Of a DNA stretch of 64,000 nucleotides, positions 12,214-23,219 are shown piece by piece. A program made the translations under genes and the position numbers. A model generated the notes under the pieces. That model did not search any database. It saw only the letters and a list, made by a program, of their open reading frames with translations, and was not told the DNA's origin. Each line of letters opens with the position of its first letter. The stretch's first letter is position 1. The DNA comes from Notamacropus eugenii (Eukaryota; Chordata; Mammalia; Diprotodontia; Macropodidae): assembly GCF_028372415.1 (NCBI RefSeq), contig NC_092874.1, positions 119,237,244 to 119,301,243 on the forward strand, read 5' to 3'.

Positions 12214-12495
12214 AAGTCATAGAATCATGGGATTGGATGGAACCTTAAAAATCATCTGATTGAACTCCCTGATTCTAACTGTAAGAAAACTGATGCCCAT
12301 AGAGAAGAAATGATTTATCCAAAGTCACATACCTAATAATTAACAAAGTTGTCTTATAGAATGATAGGCTTCACAGTTAGAAGAGGACCTAACAATTATC
12401 TCACCTACCCCCATTCCAAATCTTGCATTTGAGGAAAAGAAGGCCTAAAGACATTAAGTGACCTTCCCAAGGTCACATTGGTAATAGAAGCTCTC
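12214..12495 (-). mobile_element. Two adjacent MIR-like CORE-SINE remnants
   Basis: Two successive minus-strand starts (CATAGAATCATGGGATTGGA at about 12218 and AGAATGATAGGCTTCACAG at about 12358), each followed by core words such as GTGACCTTCCCAAGGTCACA. Confidence 0.7.
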
Positions 12496-12989
12496 TTATC
12501 TTTCAAAGTGGAAACATCCCCAGAACAGATTTTGGCAATGTACCCATAGAACTGATAAGCATGCTCTGCTAATTTTTTGCAAGGTCAGAATACTACAGTT
12601 TCTAAGTCTTTTGACATAGTATTACTCACACGCCTGGGGAATGATTGCTGAGTTATTGTCAGTGATATTTGAAAGCTACTGCATAGCAGAAGAGCTGCCA
12701 TAAGATTGAAGGAATATGAATGTCCTAGTTTTCAGAATAGGGAAGACAGTAGAATCTGCAAAGTATAAGATGGTGAAGTTGACTTTGATTCCTGGCAAAA
12801 TTCCGAAATATGCTGTGAACATAGGTATCTTTACAGTGCAGAGTTCTTCCTGCCCCAACACACTGTCTCCAAGTTCTCCCTTACTTGTTAACCACTAGAA
12901 TTGCCCTGGCTAGGCAGAAAAACGCACTAAGAATTAGACTTTGAACCATATTGGGAATGAATATGATCCTATGATTCTGTGTGTTAACT

Positions 12990-13080
12990 GGGACAACATC
13001 TCTGGCTATCAGTTTTCTTTCTTCTAAAAAGAGAGGGTTAGATGAAATTACCTCTAAGGTCCCTTCTAAGTATGACTTCT
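12990..13080 (+). mobile_element. MIR tail fragment
   Basis: AGATGAAATTACCTCTAAGG then CCCTTCTAAGTATGA is the MIR tail subtype ending in CTCTAAGGTCCCTTCCAG. Confidence 0.6.
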
Positions 13081-13084
13081 ACAT

Positions 13085-13190
13085 GAGGACACAGGAGATG
13101 AAATTACTTATCTAAGATCATATGGCTAGTTAATGGTAGGGACAGAACTAGAATCCAGGTCTTTTGATCATCATTCTACATAAAATTGCT
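13085..13190 (-). mobile_element. MIR core and head fragment
   Basis: GATCATATGGCTAGTTAATG and CTAGAATCCAGGTCTTTTGA are the reversed core and B box. It lies tail to tail with the fragment on its left. Confidence 0.55.
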
Positions 13191-13479
13191 GGAAAGATTA
13201 GAAGAAATTAAGATATTTTGTCTGATGTAAAGATGAAGTCCAAGGGGCAGATGCAGGAAAAAATACTGTGTAAGAAAAGGACCCATTTTAGGTTAGAATG
13301 GGCTCTTAGTCCTGTTTGAGCTCTGCAGGATCTGAGAATAGATTAAGGTCCTGGAGCTGGTCTGTCTTCTCCCAGGAGGTGGCAGCAGCAGCAACCTCAG
13401 ACCACCAAAGAGGTCAGAAGGTTCTGCCATTTAAGCAATTTACTGTTTTTGCTTTTATTTTGTTTGTGTGTTTGGTTTT

Positions 13480-15575
13480 TTTCTTTTTGATAGTTAGAAA
13501 GAGGCTTGTATGTGAATCTGTGAATCAGTATGTATAGCTTGGTTTTTTAAAAATCATATGTTAAATTTAATATGTTATCACCAACAGTGCCCCATTTGTC
13601 TGTGTTTCTTTCCAAACTTCTTTCTGCTTTCTTCTGGATTTTTTAAAAATGTTTCATTGACAGTCTTTTCTTTTTCTCCTTTCTTTTTCATATCACTATT
13701 ACTCTCCCCTACTCCCTACCACAACTCTCCCTCACAAAAATAAAAACCTTCCTTTGTAATAAATAAGCACAGTCAAAAAAAACAAATTCACAGATTGCTT
13801 ACGTTTACAAATACAGATTTCTGCCAAGAGGTGGGATACATGCTTTATCTTCAGTCTTCTGGAGTCATGACCAGCCACTGTATTGATTGACCAGAGCTCT
13901 GAAGTTTTTCCAAGTTGTTTTCTTTTACAATGTTTTAGTGATATAAATTGTTTTCCTGGTTCTGTTCATTTTACTCTACATCAGTTCATACAGGACTTCC
14001 CAGGTTTTTCTGAATTCATTCCAATCATCATTTTGTATATCATAATAACATTCCATTATATACTATAATTTGGTGAGTCATTCCCCACTTGATGTATACC
14101 CATTTTCTTTCCTGTTCTTTGTTAAAACAAAAAATGCTGCTACAAATATTTTTGGTATATGTGTACAAAAAAAGGGGATACATATATATCTTTTCCTATC
14201 TTTGATTTTTTGGGAGCATATGCCTAATGTTAGTGTTGCTGGGTCAGAGAATATGCACATTTTAAGGGTTTTACAGGTAATTACTTCTAGGATGGTTGAA
14301 CCAATTCTAAGCTCTACCAACAGTGAAATGGTTTGCTTTTCCTCATACAAACCTTCCAACTATTGTAATTTTCCATTTTTGTCTTCTTTGTCTTTGTATG
14401 AAGTAGAACCTCAGCATTGTTTTAATTTTCACTTTTTAAAAGTGATTTGAAACATTTTTCATAATGTTGATAACTTGCATATCTCCTTTTGATAACTTCC
14501 TATTCTTATCCTTTATTGGAAAACAGCTCTTGTTCTTATAAATTCATACCAATTTCCTTTATATCTTAGGCATCAAAAATTCTCCTTATCCATAATTCTA
14601 AAAGGTATCTACTTTCTTCTCCAATTTGTCTATAGTATAAGCTTTTATATCTAAATCACTTATCAACTTGGAGCTTATTGCGGTATATGGTATAGGATGT
14701 CAATCTAAGCCTCATTTCTCACTTTCTAGTTTCCCCAGAAGTTTTTGTTGCATGAGTTCCTTATCCATTCATTACTGCTCTTTGATTTATTGAACATTAG
14801 GATACTGTGATTTTGGGGTCTTGTGTATTTAATCTGTTCCACTGATCTGCTTTTCTGTTTTTTAACTGGTATCAAATTGTTTTTATAATTACTGCTTTGT
14901 AGTATAGTTTGACAACTGGAAATGCTAGGTACCTTTCCTTCCCACTTTTTTCTATTATTTCTCTTGAGATTCTTGATCTTTTGGTCTTTAGATGAATTTT
15001 GTTATTTCATAGAGTTTTATAAATTAATCATTTAGTAGTTTGGTATGGCATTAAATCTATAGATTAATTTAGGTAGCATTATAATTTTTTTTACATTAAT
15101 ATAGCCCAAATATAAGCAATTACTCTTTCTCTATCAAAAGGATTTTCCTATTCATAAAAATATGGTCTGTCTTGGTAAGTATTTGAGGTCATATTTGAAC
15201 TCAGGTCTTCCTGACTTTAGGCCCAGTGCTCTCATCATTGCACCACCTTGCTGCCAGATTATATGATAAACCACCAGATCATCTGCAAAGAGTCATCATT
15301 TTCTTCTTCCCTGCTGATGCTGATTTTTCAACCTCTTTCTCTTATATTACTGCTCTATCTAACATTTCTAGAACTATATTAAATATGGGTGTGACACCGG
15401 ACATCCTTGCTTTATCACTAATCTTACTGGAAAGGCCTCTAACATTTCTCCATTACAGATAATACTCTTTCTTGGTTTTAGATAGATAGTATTTACCATA
15501 TTCAGGGAAGTTCCATTTATTCTTATGCTCTTTAAAATGTTTAATAAAGAAGCTTTTTCTGCATGAAAGAGCCAT
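13480..15575 (-). mobile_element. L1 3' half (ORF2 end plus 3' UTR), antisense
   Basis: Read on the minus strand it has ORF2 C-terminal words and then the long 3' UTR. Plus-strand landmarks are CATCAGTTCATACAGGACTT (about 13980), TAGTATAGTTTGACAACTGG (about 14901), TGGCATTAAATCTATAGATT (about 15045) and CATCTGCAAAGAGTCATC (about 15281). The same 3' UTR recurs at 31990-33060. A Mar-1/MIR head fragment is embedded at about 15190-15256. Open frames called within it are accidental. Confidence 0.85.
15190..15256 (-). mobile_element. CORE-SINE head fragment inside L1
   Basis: TTTGAACTCAGGTCTTCCTG through CACCTTGCTGCC is the reversed B box and 5' head of a CORE-SINE. L1 sequence resumes directly after it. 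Confidence 0.75.
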
Positions 15576-15576
15576 T

Positions 15577-16238
15577 TGTGGTTGGCCTCAGAACTCAGAA
15601 ATCCCTGACCCTATAGTCAGGCCACTTGTTCCTTCCCCTCCTCAGTCTACTGAGTCTACTGGTTCAAATGAGGTCAAGGAATGAACTGGCTATGATTTTC
15701 CCTATAAGTGCCTGGACTCTCCATAAACGCTTCAGCCTTAGCTTGACCTTGAGGCTTCTATGAGCAGCAGGGGAATGAGTGTATGTTAAGAAGGAGAAAT
15801 AGCTAAAAAAAGAAGCAAGAAGTGACTTAAGCAAAAACACTCACGCAACATTGAGATCCGGCAGAGCTCTACGGTTGGCCCAGCTCACTACATTCTTTCT
15901 GAACTAAGTAAGCATTGTTGGTTGGGTCCTCTCCTTTCTGGAAGTGAAGGAAAAAAAATCCTAAGATCCACAGTAAAGCATTCTATTTCTATGCACTGCT
16001 TTCCTCTGTCCCCTGGGGGGCTCCTCACCATAATATTCCAGGATGCCTGGCTCTGCTCCATCCCTATCATTTTCTCCCTGACCCAGCCCCCACTCCTTTG
16101 AATTAGTGTTAAGTCTGAGATATTCTGGTTTGACTAGACTTGAACAACCTAAGGCTGTTACTTCCTCTCTCTTAGCCTCGGTTTCCACATGTCCCATTGT
16201 TAAGGTCCCTTTCAGCATGAGGAAAAGATTTATAGTGC
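15577..16238. other. Unique intergenic stretch
   Basis: No repeat end, splice pair or coding frame that I can defend. A 105-codon minus frame over 15961-16278 has no recognisable domain. Confidence 0.4.
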
Positions 16239-16239
16239 T

Positions 16240-16722
16240 CAAGGAGTAGCAATTTAATGCCTCTAGGATAAAAGGCAAATTCTTCAGCCAGGCATTTAAA
16301 GCCCTTCACAGTCTGGCTCCAACTTACCTTTCCAATTGTATTTCACTTCATTCTTCATTATACCTGCTCTGTTTCTAGCCCATATGATCTATTCATTGGT
16401 CCATCTTCCATGTTCTTCCCTTTGCACAACCAGCCCCCATACCTGAGTACCTTGTCCTTACCTGATTGAGAAACCTTAGCTTCCTTCAAGGTCCAGTTCA
16501 TGAGGCATCTCCTATGGGAAGCTTTTCCTAAACCCCCTTCTCCTCCAACCCCAGTTCAGTGCTGTCTCCCTCTTCAAATTATCTTTTATTTGCTTCTCTG
16601 TTCACCAGTTGTACCCCATATAATTATGCTGTTTTCTCAACTGTTTTTTTTCTTTCTTTTGTCTTTGTATCTCCAGATCCTTGCATTTAGCAGGTGCTTA
16701 ATAAATATTTGTTGAATTTAAT
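16240..16722 (+). mobile_element. L2 3' end, about 480 bp
   Basis: Contains CATTTAAAGCCCTTCACAGT then CTGGCTCCAACTTACC, CTTCCTTCAAGGTCCAGTTC and the terminus AGCAGGTGCTTAATAAATAT with TTTGTTGAA. These are canonical L2 ORF2 end and 3' UTR landmarks in the right order. Confidence 0.9.
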
Positions 16723-16963
16723 TGGCCAGGACCAATTTGATTGGACCCCTATTGATGAACAGTGTAATCCATATTTAAGCTAAGCCAATGGAATAATTCA
16801 AGAATAATTCCCTGCATCCCCCTTTTCCCTAGGTTGTTTAAAACTAGCAGCCAGGCCTTCTAGAGAGCATTTACCTGGTGCCTCAAAAGATGTCCTCACA
16901 GCACTGTAGGTCTGGACTGTTGGAAGATATTCATTGGCCCCCAACATAGCCCAGAGACCATGA

Positions 16964-17164
16964 CACAGGTTCTTAACCTTTACTGCCTCATGAACTCCAC
17001 TGGCAACCTGGCAAAAGGCCTAAGGATGCCTTCTCAGAAAAATGCACAAATAAGTGCATAAATAAAATACATAGTCTTACAGAGGAAACCACTTATATTA
17101 AAATACAATTATCAAAATATTCTTTCAGAAAAAAGGTTTACAAACCTCAGGTTAAGAATACCTG
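16964..17164. mobile_element. hAT-Charlie-like MITE, family B
   Basis: Terminal inverted repeats: left CACAGGTTCTTAACCTTTAC and right CAGGTTAAGAATACCTG. The body has ATAAAATACATAGTCTTACA and CCACTTATATTAAAATACAA, a mammal-wide hAT MITE signature. Flanking 8-mers GACCATGA (16956-16963) and GTTGATGA (17165-17172) agree at 5 of 8 positions. Non-coding, 201 bp. Confidence 0.8.
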
Positions 17165-17204
17165 GTTGATGAAAAAGAGGGAACTAGTCTTCAGTTGGCA
17201 GCTT

Positions 17205-17448
17205 GAAGGCAGAGTGGATAGAGTACAAGGCTGGGAGTCAAGAAGACTCATCGTCTTGAGTTCAAATCCAGCCTCAGACTTTTCTAGCTGTCTGACCTTA
17301 GGCAAGTCACTTAACCCTGTTTGCCTCAGTTTCTTCATCTGTAAAATGAGCTGGAGAAAGAAATGGCAAATTTCTAGTATCTTTGCCCAGAAAACTTCAA
17401 ATAGACAAAGAGCCCAACATGATTAAAAAATGACTGAACAACAACAAG
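17205..17448 (+). mobile_element. Mar-1-like CORE-SINE with RTE-type tail
   Basis: A complete tRNA-like head (GGAGTCAAGAAGACTCATCG), B box GAGTTCAAATCCAGCCTCAG and core, then a 3' part GAGAAAGAAATGGCAAATTT to GACTGAACAACAAC. The 3' end resembles the terminus of RTE/BovB LINEs, which presumably mobilised it. Confidence 0.9.
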
Positions 17449-17454
17449 CTGTCA

Positions 17455-17935
17455 ATTAGTCAACAAGCATTTATTAAGTGACTACTAAGTGCCAGGTGTT
17501 GTATTAAGCAATGAGAATAGACAGGCAAAAATAATCTCTGTTCTCAAGGAGTTCAAAATCCAATAGGTAAGCAATAAGCAAACAACAAAATATAAATAAG
17601 GATAGATTGGAGACAATGGAAAAAAAGAGGAAAGTTTTCTTGTAGAAGGTGGAATTTTAGCTGGGGCTTGAAGGAAGTCAGGGAAGCCAGAAGGTGGAGA
17701 TCTGGAGTGAAAGAATTCTAGAAATGGGAGCAGCCAATGAAAGTCCATGGAGAAGCATCTTGTTGAAGGAATGGCAAAGAGGCCAGAATTACTGGATCAC
17801 AAGGGAGTAAGTTGTAAAAACACTGACAAGGTAGGAAAGGGTCCAATAATGAAGGACTTTAAGAGCCAAACAGAGGATTTTAGTCCTGGAGGTAATAGAG
17901 AGCCACTGGAGTTTGATGAATAGCCTTCTTATTCC
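17455..17935 (-). mobile_element. L2 LINE 3' fragment
   Basis: CAAGCATTTATTAAGTGACT, CTGTTCTCAAGGAGTTCAAA, GGTGGAATTTTAGCTGGGGC and AGGTAATAGAGAGCCACTGG occur in order. It directly abuts the SINE on its left. Confidence 0.85.
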
Positions 17936-18334
17936 CTTCTTGCCTCTCTCCCACACTAGCTAGTCAGCAGCACAGTCCCTTTCAATTAGTCTGGTCCCCA
18001 TGACCATTCTGCCTAGTGACATAGGATCAAGGAGCTATGTTTATGAGATAAAAATGAGACAAGCTGAATTTGGAGGGGTCATTAATATCTTTTAAGTAGC
18101 ATGCAACTTGAAAGTAAGATGAAAAGGGAAGGATGGCAGTGAAAGAGATGGTAGTGAGTGACAGGCCCTAGCTGATATCACAACAAGACACAAGATAGTA
18201 AATCAGGTCCAGTTGTGGGATGGGGCAGAGCTGGGTCCCTAGAAGAACGTAGCAAGCCCTAGGGCAAAGCAGAGCAATGCCCAGGAGTGGAGTACCAGAA
18301 ATCCAGTTTAAAAGAATAGCAGCGCCTCATTCCT
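17936..18334. other. Unique intergenic stretch
   Basis: Nothing recognisable as gene or repeat. Confidence 0.4.
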
Positions 18335-19410
18335 TGGGTTTCCCCAAGTGATCCCATTGCCTCCTGTCTTCCCTAGAAGACTGCTTTCTCTGTCATCTCC
18401 ATTCTCACTTATCTTTAATCTTTCCCTATCTATTGCCCCTTATTTACTGCCTTGCTTCCTAACCTGCCCATGTCTTCTCCATCCTCAAAAAATCCTTCCC
18501 CGGCCCATCCATCTCTACTAGCTATCATCTTACATCTCTCCTCTCTTTTGTGGCTAACTCTTGAGAAGACCTTCTGTGATCAGAAGACTTCCTTTCTTCT
18601 TAGTTTTCTAAAGTCTAGCTTCTAAACTCATCATTTAATCAAAACTTCTGTCTCCAAAGTTAACAGTGATCTCTTTGCTGCCAAATCTAACGAACTTTTC
18701 TCAGTTTTCTTCCTTCTTGACCTCCCTCCAGCCTCTGACACTGTTGACCATCTTCACTACTCTACCCATTTCTCCTCTTCCCTATCTGACCCCTCCTTCT
18801 CAGTTTCCATTGTAAGATACTCATCCAGGTCACACCTTCGGACAAAGGGTGACCTTGAAGAGTCTGGCATGCACCCTCCTTTTTTCTATCACTATATCAC
18901 ATCCCTTGGTAATCATATCATCTCTCTTGGATTTTATTATCATCTTTATGCTAATAATTCTCAGATTTAGTTGTCTAACTCTGATCTCTGGTCTCACATT
19001 TCTAACTATTTATTGGACATCTTCAACTGGAAGTTTCATAAGTATCTTGAAATCAAGAACTCACTATCTTTCCTCTAAAATGCTCTCCTTTCCCAAACTT
19101 CCCTATTAATGTTGAAGGTACCACCATCCTCCCAGTTACCCAGGCTGACATTTCATTCTCTACCTCTTACTCTCTCTCGCACCCACCCAACCCCATATCC
19201 AATCAGTTGTCAAGTCATGCCATCTTTACCTTGATATTAATACCCTCTTCTTTCTTCTGACACTATCACCACCACAGTGCAAGCCCCCATCACTTCACAA
19301 CTGAACTACTGCAATAGCCTTTTCATTGGTCACCCTGCCTCAGACCTCTCCCCACCGCCATCCAAGATCTGTACCTTTCCAGTCTTCCTACACCTTACCC
19401 ACCCCAACAT
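18335..19410 (+). mobile_element. L2 LINE, reverse transcriptase region
   Basis: About 1.1 kb of L2 ORF2. Around 18911-18967 one frame reads NHIISLGFYYHLYANNSQI, the L2 RT catalytic block in which the expected YADD has become YANN, so it is inactive. Downstream words AACTGAACTACTGCAATAGC and CTTTTCATTGG follow the L2 order. Upstream, CCTCTGACACTGTTGACCAT is the L2 word for an FDTVDH-like block. It runs opposite to the L2 piece ending at 17935. Confidence 0.85.
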
Positions 19411-19554
19411 AATATGAACTGGAATTGTGTTTTGTTCTTTTTGTTTGGTCCTGATCTGTCCTAATCATTGATTGCCTTCCTTAGTGGGAGCAGATCTGTG
19501 ACTTTTGCAGTGTACACATTGAGAGGGATGTCTGGGGGTATTGAGATCTGAAGT

Positions 19555-19640
19555 GTTTGTTCCAAGGTCACACAACCACCAGACTTGAACCCAAGTCTAA
19601 TTCTGACAATCCAAAACTCCAAGCTACCACTTATTGGAAA
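19555..19640 (-). mobile_element. Eroded MIR fragment
   Basis: CCAAGGTCACACAACCACCA then GACTTGAACCCAAGTCTAA is a reversed core and B box; the tail is missing. Confidence 0.5.
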
Positions 19641-19839
19641 TGAAGCTTATTTCATAATACTTGATGGACTTATTAATTGAGGTTTTTTGTTCTCAATTTT
19701 AAAAGCAGACCATAACGGGGCTATGTTTCTCTTGCTAAGGATAAACACTAAGTAGTTTCTTGTTTGTGGATCTCATTATTTCTTTTTTTTTTTTTTTTGC
19801 CTGCAGGGCAGTAACCCTAAATAGGCAAAAAAAAAAAAA

Positions 19840-20420
19840 AGTTCCCTGCTCTTGATCTAAAGGATCTAAGCAACAACAGCTGACATCAGTACATAAAAGG
19901 AAGCTGAACTGAAAGCAATAGCTGTCAAGCGTGCACACCCTGGACAGCAGATTCAGTTGCAAAATTAACATCATTATTATTATAATTATATGAGGAGAGG
20001 CATTTAAATAATTGTTCAAAAGTGTCTTCTTCAGGAAATAACTAAATCAGAGCCAGCTGTCATAAACCGCTCTCTATAATAATAATCAAGCATACACAGC
20101 TCCAGCATTCACAGCAGCCCGACAATAACAAATTTGTGCTCTCATCTAATGTCCTCAAACCACCTACCAATGACAAACAAACCTGTGTCGAGATCCTGTG
20201 CCTCCCCCAACGACTGACCTGTGTTTTGAAGGAAGCGTCCCAGAACAACCTTATGGATCACAAATCTGTGGACAAAGATGTGGCAGACCAAGTTAATAAC
20301 AGTCAGGTGTGTGTGGCAGGCCATAGGCAAGCAGCATTAGAAGAGCAAAATGAGGCATGTAAAGCAGCGGGGTAAGAATGTAAAATCAGGTAAGGACAGT
20401 TCTTTGCTGCCAGCTCCTAA
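19840..20420. promoter_or_regulatory. Repeat-free block, candidate conserved regulatory element
   Basis: About 580 bp without any transposon trace between LINE-rich flanks. It is rich in homeodomain-type words (ATTATTATAATTATATGA near 19974, AATAATAATCAAGC near 20077) and has an unusually unbiased composition. Two donor-like words near its right end, GGGGTAAGAA (about 20369) and TCAGGTAAGG (about 20387), could end a plus-strand lncRNA exon. A 79-codon plus-strand frame at 20136-20375 has no recognisable domain and I do not call it a gene. Both the regulatory reading and the exon reading are inference. Confidence 0.35.
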
Positions 20421-20749
20421 AAAAGATCATGGAAAATAAAAAGAAAAAAAAAACACTGGTGATGAGAAACATAACCATGAAGGGGGACATTTTTCATTTA
20501 TTGGCTTGCAAATTCTGAGCAAAGGGGACCAGTAAGGAAGCAAGAAAAGATCTTGCTTTTAGTTGGCTTATGAAATCAACCAAAAATATTTGAGGTTTTC
20601 TCTCTCCAAGATACAGCTGTGAAATGACTAATCAGATTCAAGTGGGCATGAACCAGCAATTAAATGTACCTCTTTATTAGGAATGAAAAAAAATGTTGAC
20701 TTGATATGAAATGTCCATTCAAATTAGCACCTTGGTTAACCAATGGAGA

Positions 20750-20930
20750 CTAACCAGATAAGAATACTTATGTATATAATTAAAAGCAAAGAAAAACATG
20801 TATAATGTGTATTGGGGATTGCTTACTGTTTCAGGGAGAGGGGGAGAACAGGGAGGGATAGAATTTGGAACTCAAAACTTTACAAAAATCCAAATGCTAA
20901 AAAATTATTTTAATATGTAATTAAGGATGT
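20750..20930 (+). mobile_element. L1 3' terminus, 5'-truncated
   Basis: GGGATTGCTTACTGTTTCAG, a G-rich stretch and GAATTTGGAACTCAAAACTT are the same L1 3' end seen at 48640-48710. Confidence 0.8.
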
Positions 20931-21001
20931 GTGTCTATGTGTAATGTGTGTATGTATGTACATATATGTGTATATATGTGTGTATGTGTATGTATGTAAG
21001 A
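20925..21001. repeat. GT/AT-rich microsatellite
   Basis: An interrupted TG/TATG repeat directly at the end of the truncated L1, perhaps grown from its tail. Confidence 0.85.
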
Positions 21002-21301
21002 CAAAGCAAAAAGAATCCAAGTCTCTTCAACTCTAGTCACTAGGATCTTCTTGTATACTATTTATGCCTCAGCAGAAACTTCTATTTTCCTAAGGCAATT
21101 CTGTGTTAACTCAAATATCTGCCCCCCCACCCCCAACAAACTGCCTTGAGTACTTCAGTTCCTTCCAGTTTGGGGAAAGGAACTATGCACATTTTTTCCA
21201 TTATCTAATTGTTTTGACTGTCAGCTGCGGATGCCTTCTGAAGGACTTATCAGTGATTGAGGGAAATGGCTCTGACTTAAAAAAAAGCACCCTATGACTA
21301 G

Positions 21302-21537
21302 AAAGGCAGCTAGGTGGCACAATTAACGAAGATTCATCTTCATGAGTTCAAATCCAGCCTCAGACACTTACTAGCTATGTGACCCTGGGCAAGTCACTTA
21401 ACCCTATTTGCCTCTGTTTCCTTATCTGTAAATGAGCTAGAGAAGGAACTGGCAAACTGCTCCAGTATCTTTGCCAAGAAAACTCCAAGTGGAGTCACAA
21501 AGAGTCAAACACAACTGAAACAAGTGAACAACAAAAA
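21302..21537 (+). mobile_element. Mar-1-like CORE-SINE
   Basis: Head GGCAGCTAGGTGGCAC, B box GAGTTCAAATCCAGCCTCAG, and RTE-type end GAGTCAAACACAACTGAAAC. Confidence 0.9.
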
Positions 21538-21544
21538 GATCTAG

Positions 21545-21690
21545 AAGACGCCTTAAAAATCATGAGATTTAAACCCTTTCATTTTACAGATGAAGAGACT
21601 GGGATCTAGAGAGGCTAAGTGAGTTGACCAAGGTCACACAAGAGTTAGAGGGTAGAGATGGGTTTCAAGCCCCCTTTCTAGTGTACTGTA
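21545..21690 (-). mobile_element. MIR-like CORE-SINE fragment
   Basis: CATTTTACAGATGAAGAGAC and GACCAAGGTCACACAAGAGT are the reversed core. It lies tail to tail with the SINE at 21302. Confidence 0.7.
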
Positions 21691-21834
21691 AAAAGGTTCC
21701 AAAAGGAGAAGCTCTCAAAAAGTTGTTAAAAGCACCTTAAAGAAATGCTACCTGTTCTCATCAAGTCTACAAAAGTTTTAGAAGTTACACTCCTGATTAC
21801 AGTAGCTCAGTCTCCAAGCTGTTGTTTTTGTTAT

Positions 21835-22035
21835 TAGTAACACCTTTCTATAGTTCTTTAAGGGAGTTCAAAAATGATTTTCTCACAAATCCCTGTGAGG
21901 TAGGTAGTACTTGTATGCTTATTCTTATTCTACAGAGGCGGAAACTGAAGCTCTGAGTGACTAAGCATCCTGACCATGCTCACTGAGCTGGTAAGTATTG
22001 GGGCTGGGACTCAGCTTAAGATTCCTCTGTTTCTC
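21835..22035 (-). mobile_element. MIR-like CORE-SINE, eroded
   Basis: CCTTTCTATAGTTCTTTAAG, CCCTGTGAGGTAGGTAGTAC and CTACAGAGGCGGAAACTGAA are reversed tail and core. Confidence 0.7.
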
Positions 22036-22162
22036 ACCTGGCACAACAGCCAGGAGGGGCTTTCCAGCAAAAAGATGTACCTGAAAGATGGCAGCAAAAC
22101 CCAGCTCCTCTAAACAACCCCTCAAAAGCAGTGAGGCATGCCCTAAAGGTGGAGACATGGAG

Positions 22163-22350
22163 GAAGGGACAGAGAAAAAGAGAGAGAGACAGAGGCAGAT
22201 AAGGAGACAGGCAGGGAGAGAGAAACAGAGAGACAGAGAGAGACAGTCAGGGAGAGACAGAGGCAGACAAAGAGAGGGACAGACAGGGAGAGAGAGGGAG
22301 AAAGACAGAGAGATAAAGAGGCAGAGACAGACACAGAGACAGAAAGAGAA
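22163..22350 (+). repeat. Purine-only GAGA/GACA tract
   Basis: About 190 bases of almost pure A/G with C only in GACA units. It produces long spurious frames on both strands (Arg/Glu-rich and Ser/Leu-rich), which are not genes. Confidence 0.9.
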
Positions 22351-22359
22351 GAAACCCAC

Positions 22360-22760
22360 AAAATAAAATCCTCACAGGAAATGAAAGGGAAGAACATCAC
22401 GAGTGTGCATGATCAACCCCTTTGCCACCGAACTATGGCCCAAGCATCAACTTTATAGTTGGGAGAAGTTTAGAGTTAGCTTTGGAGAGAAGGAAATTCA
22501 TTAGGGACCCTCCTGAACAGCTTCAACTTTTATTCTATTGGACTCCTCTCTCTGTTCCCACCCCAGCCCCCTTCAAAACAGCCCCATCAGCCGGGGGTGT
22601 GAGATGCTTGGAACCTGTTTCCTCCAGTAGAGACCATAAGAACCACTCCAGCTTTAGGACTGAAAGCACTTCCTGAAGGAATCCATTTGGTTGTTTTGAA
22701 GTCATTCTCGAGTGGAAAACACTAGTTTCTCTGCTTTGAGAATTCTGCAGCCGCCAAACC
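22360..22760. other. Unique intergenic stretch
   Basis: No assignable feature; the 154-codon minus frame at 22535-22999 runs out of it into a SINE and is not a gene. Confidence 0.4.
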
Positions 22761-22763
22761 TGA

Positions 22764-23033
22764 GAGGCAGCGCAGCGAGGTGGTTCATTGGCTAGAGTGC
22801 TAATGCTGGAGTCGGGAAGATCTGAGTTCAAATCCAGCCTCAGATACTTACTAGCTGTGTGACCTGGGGCAAGCCACTTAGCCTCAGTTTTCTCATCTGT
22901 AAAATGGGGATAATAATAGTTCCTACCTCCCAGGATGATTGTGAGCACCAACTGAAATAATAATAATGATTGTAAAGCATGCAGTGCAGTGCCTGGCATA
23001 TAGTCAATGCTACATAAATGTTAGCTATTATTA
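22764..23033 (+). mobile_element. MIR/Ther-1-like CORE-SINE, full length
   Basis: Head GAGGCAGCGCAGCGAGGTGG, B box GAGTTCAAATCCAGCCTCAG, core GTGTGACCTGGGGCAAGCCA and tail CAGTGCCTGGCATATAGTCA followed by AATGTTAGCTATTATT. It is the cleanest complete MIR in the window. Confidence 0.95.
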
Positions 23034-23219
23034 AAGGAAATTTAGCAGTATATCAATGTATTCTATCACAACTATTTGCCTTTGGCATGTTCTCTCTGGC
23101 CCTCTACCTGCAGGCTGCAGATTCCTCAGGCAAACACCAAGGGCTCTGCAGCACCTCAGTGAAGGTAACACTTGGCAAGGGTAAGGGCTCAACTAGAGTC
23201 TTCAGTCACTAGACCAGAA

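Noticed and set aside
17205-17448. tRNA gene in SINE heads such as this one
   Set aside because: Heads have A- and B-box-like words but no cloverleaf anticodon arm; they are SINE promoters.
22088-22366. 92-codon plus frame and overlapping Ser/Leu-rich minus frames
   Set aside because: Same artefact of a purine microsatellite; no start context or homology.
22535-22999. 154-codon minus frame
   Set aside because: Runs from unique DNA into an antisense MIR; no domain and no splice support.
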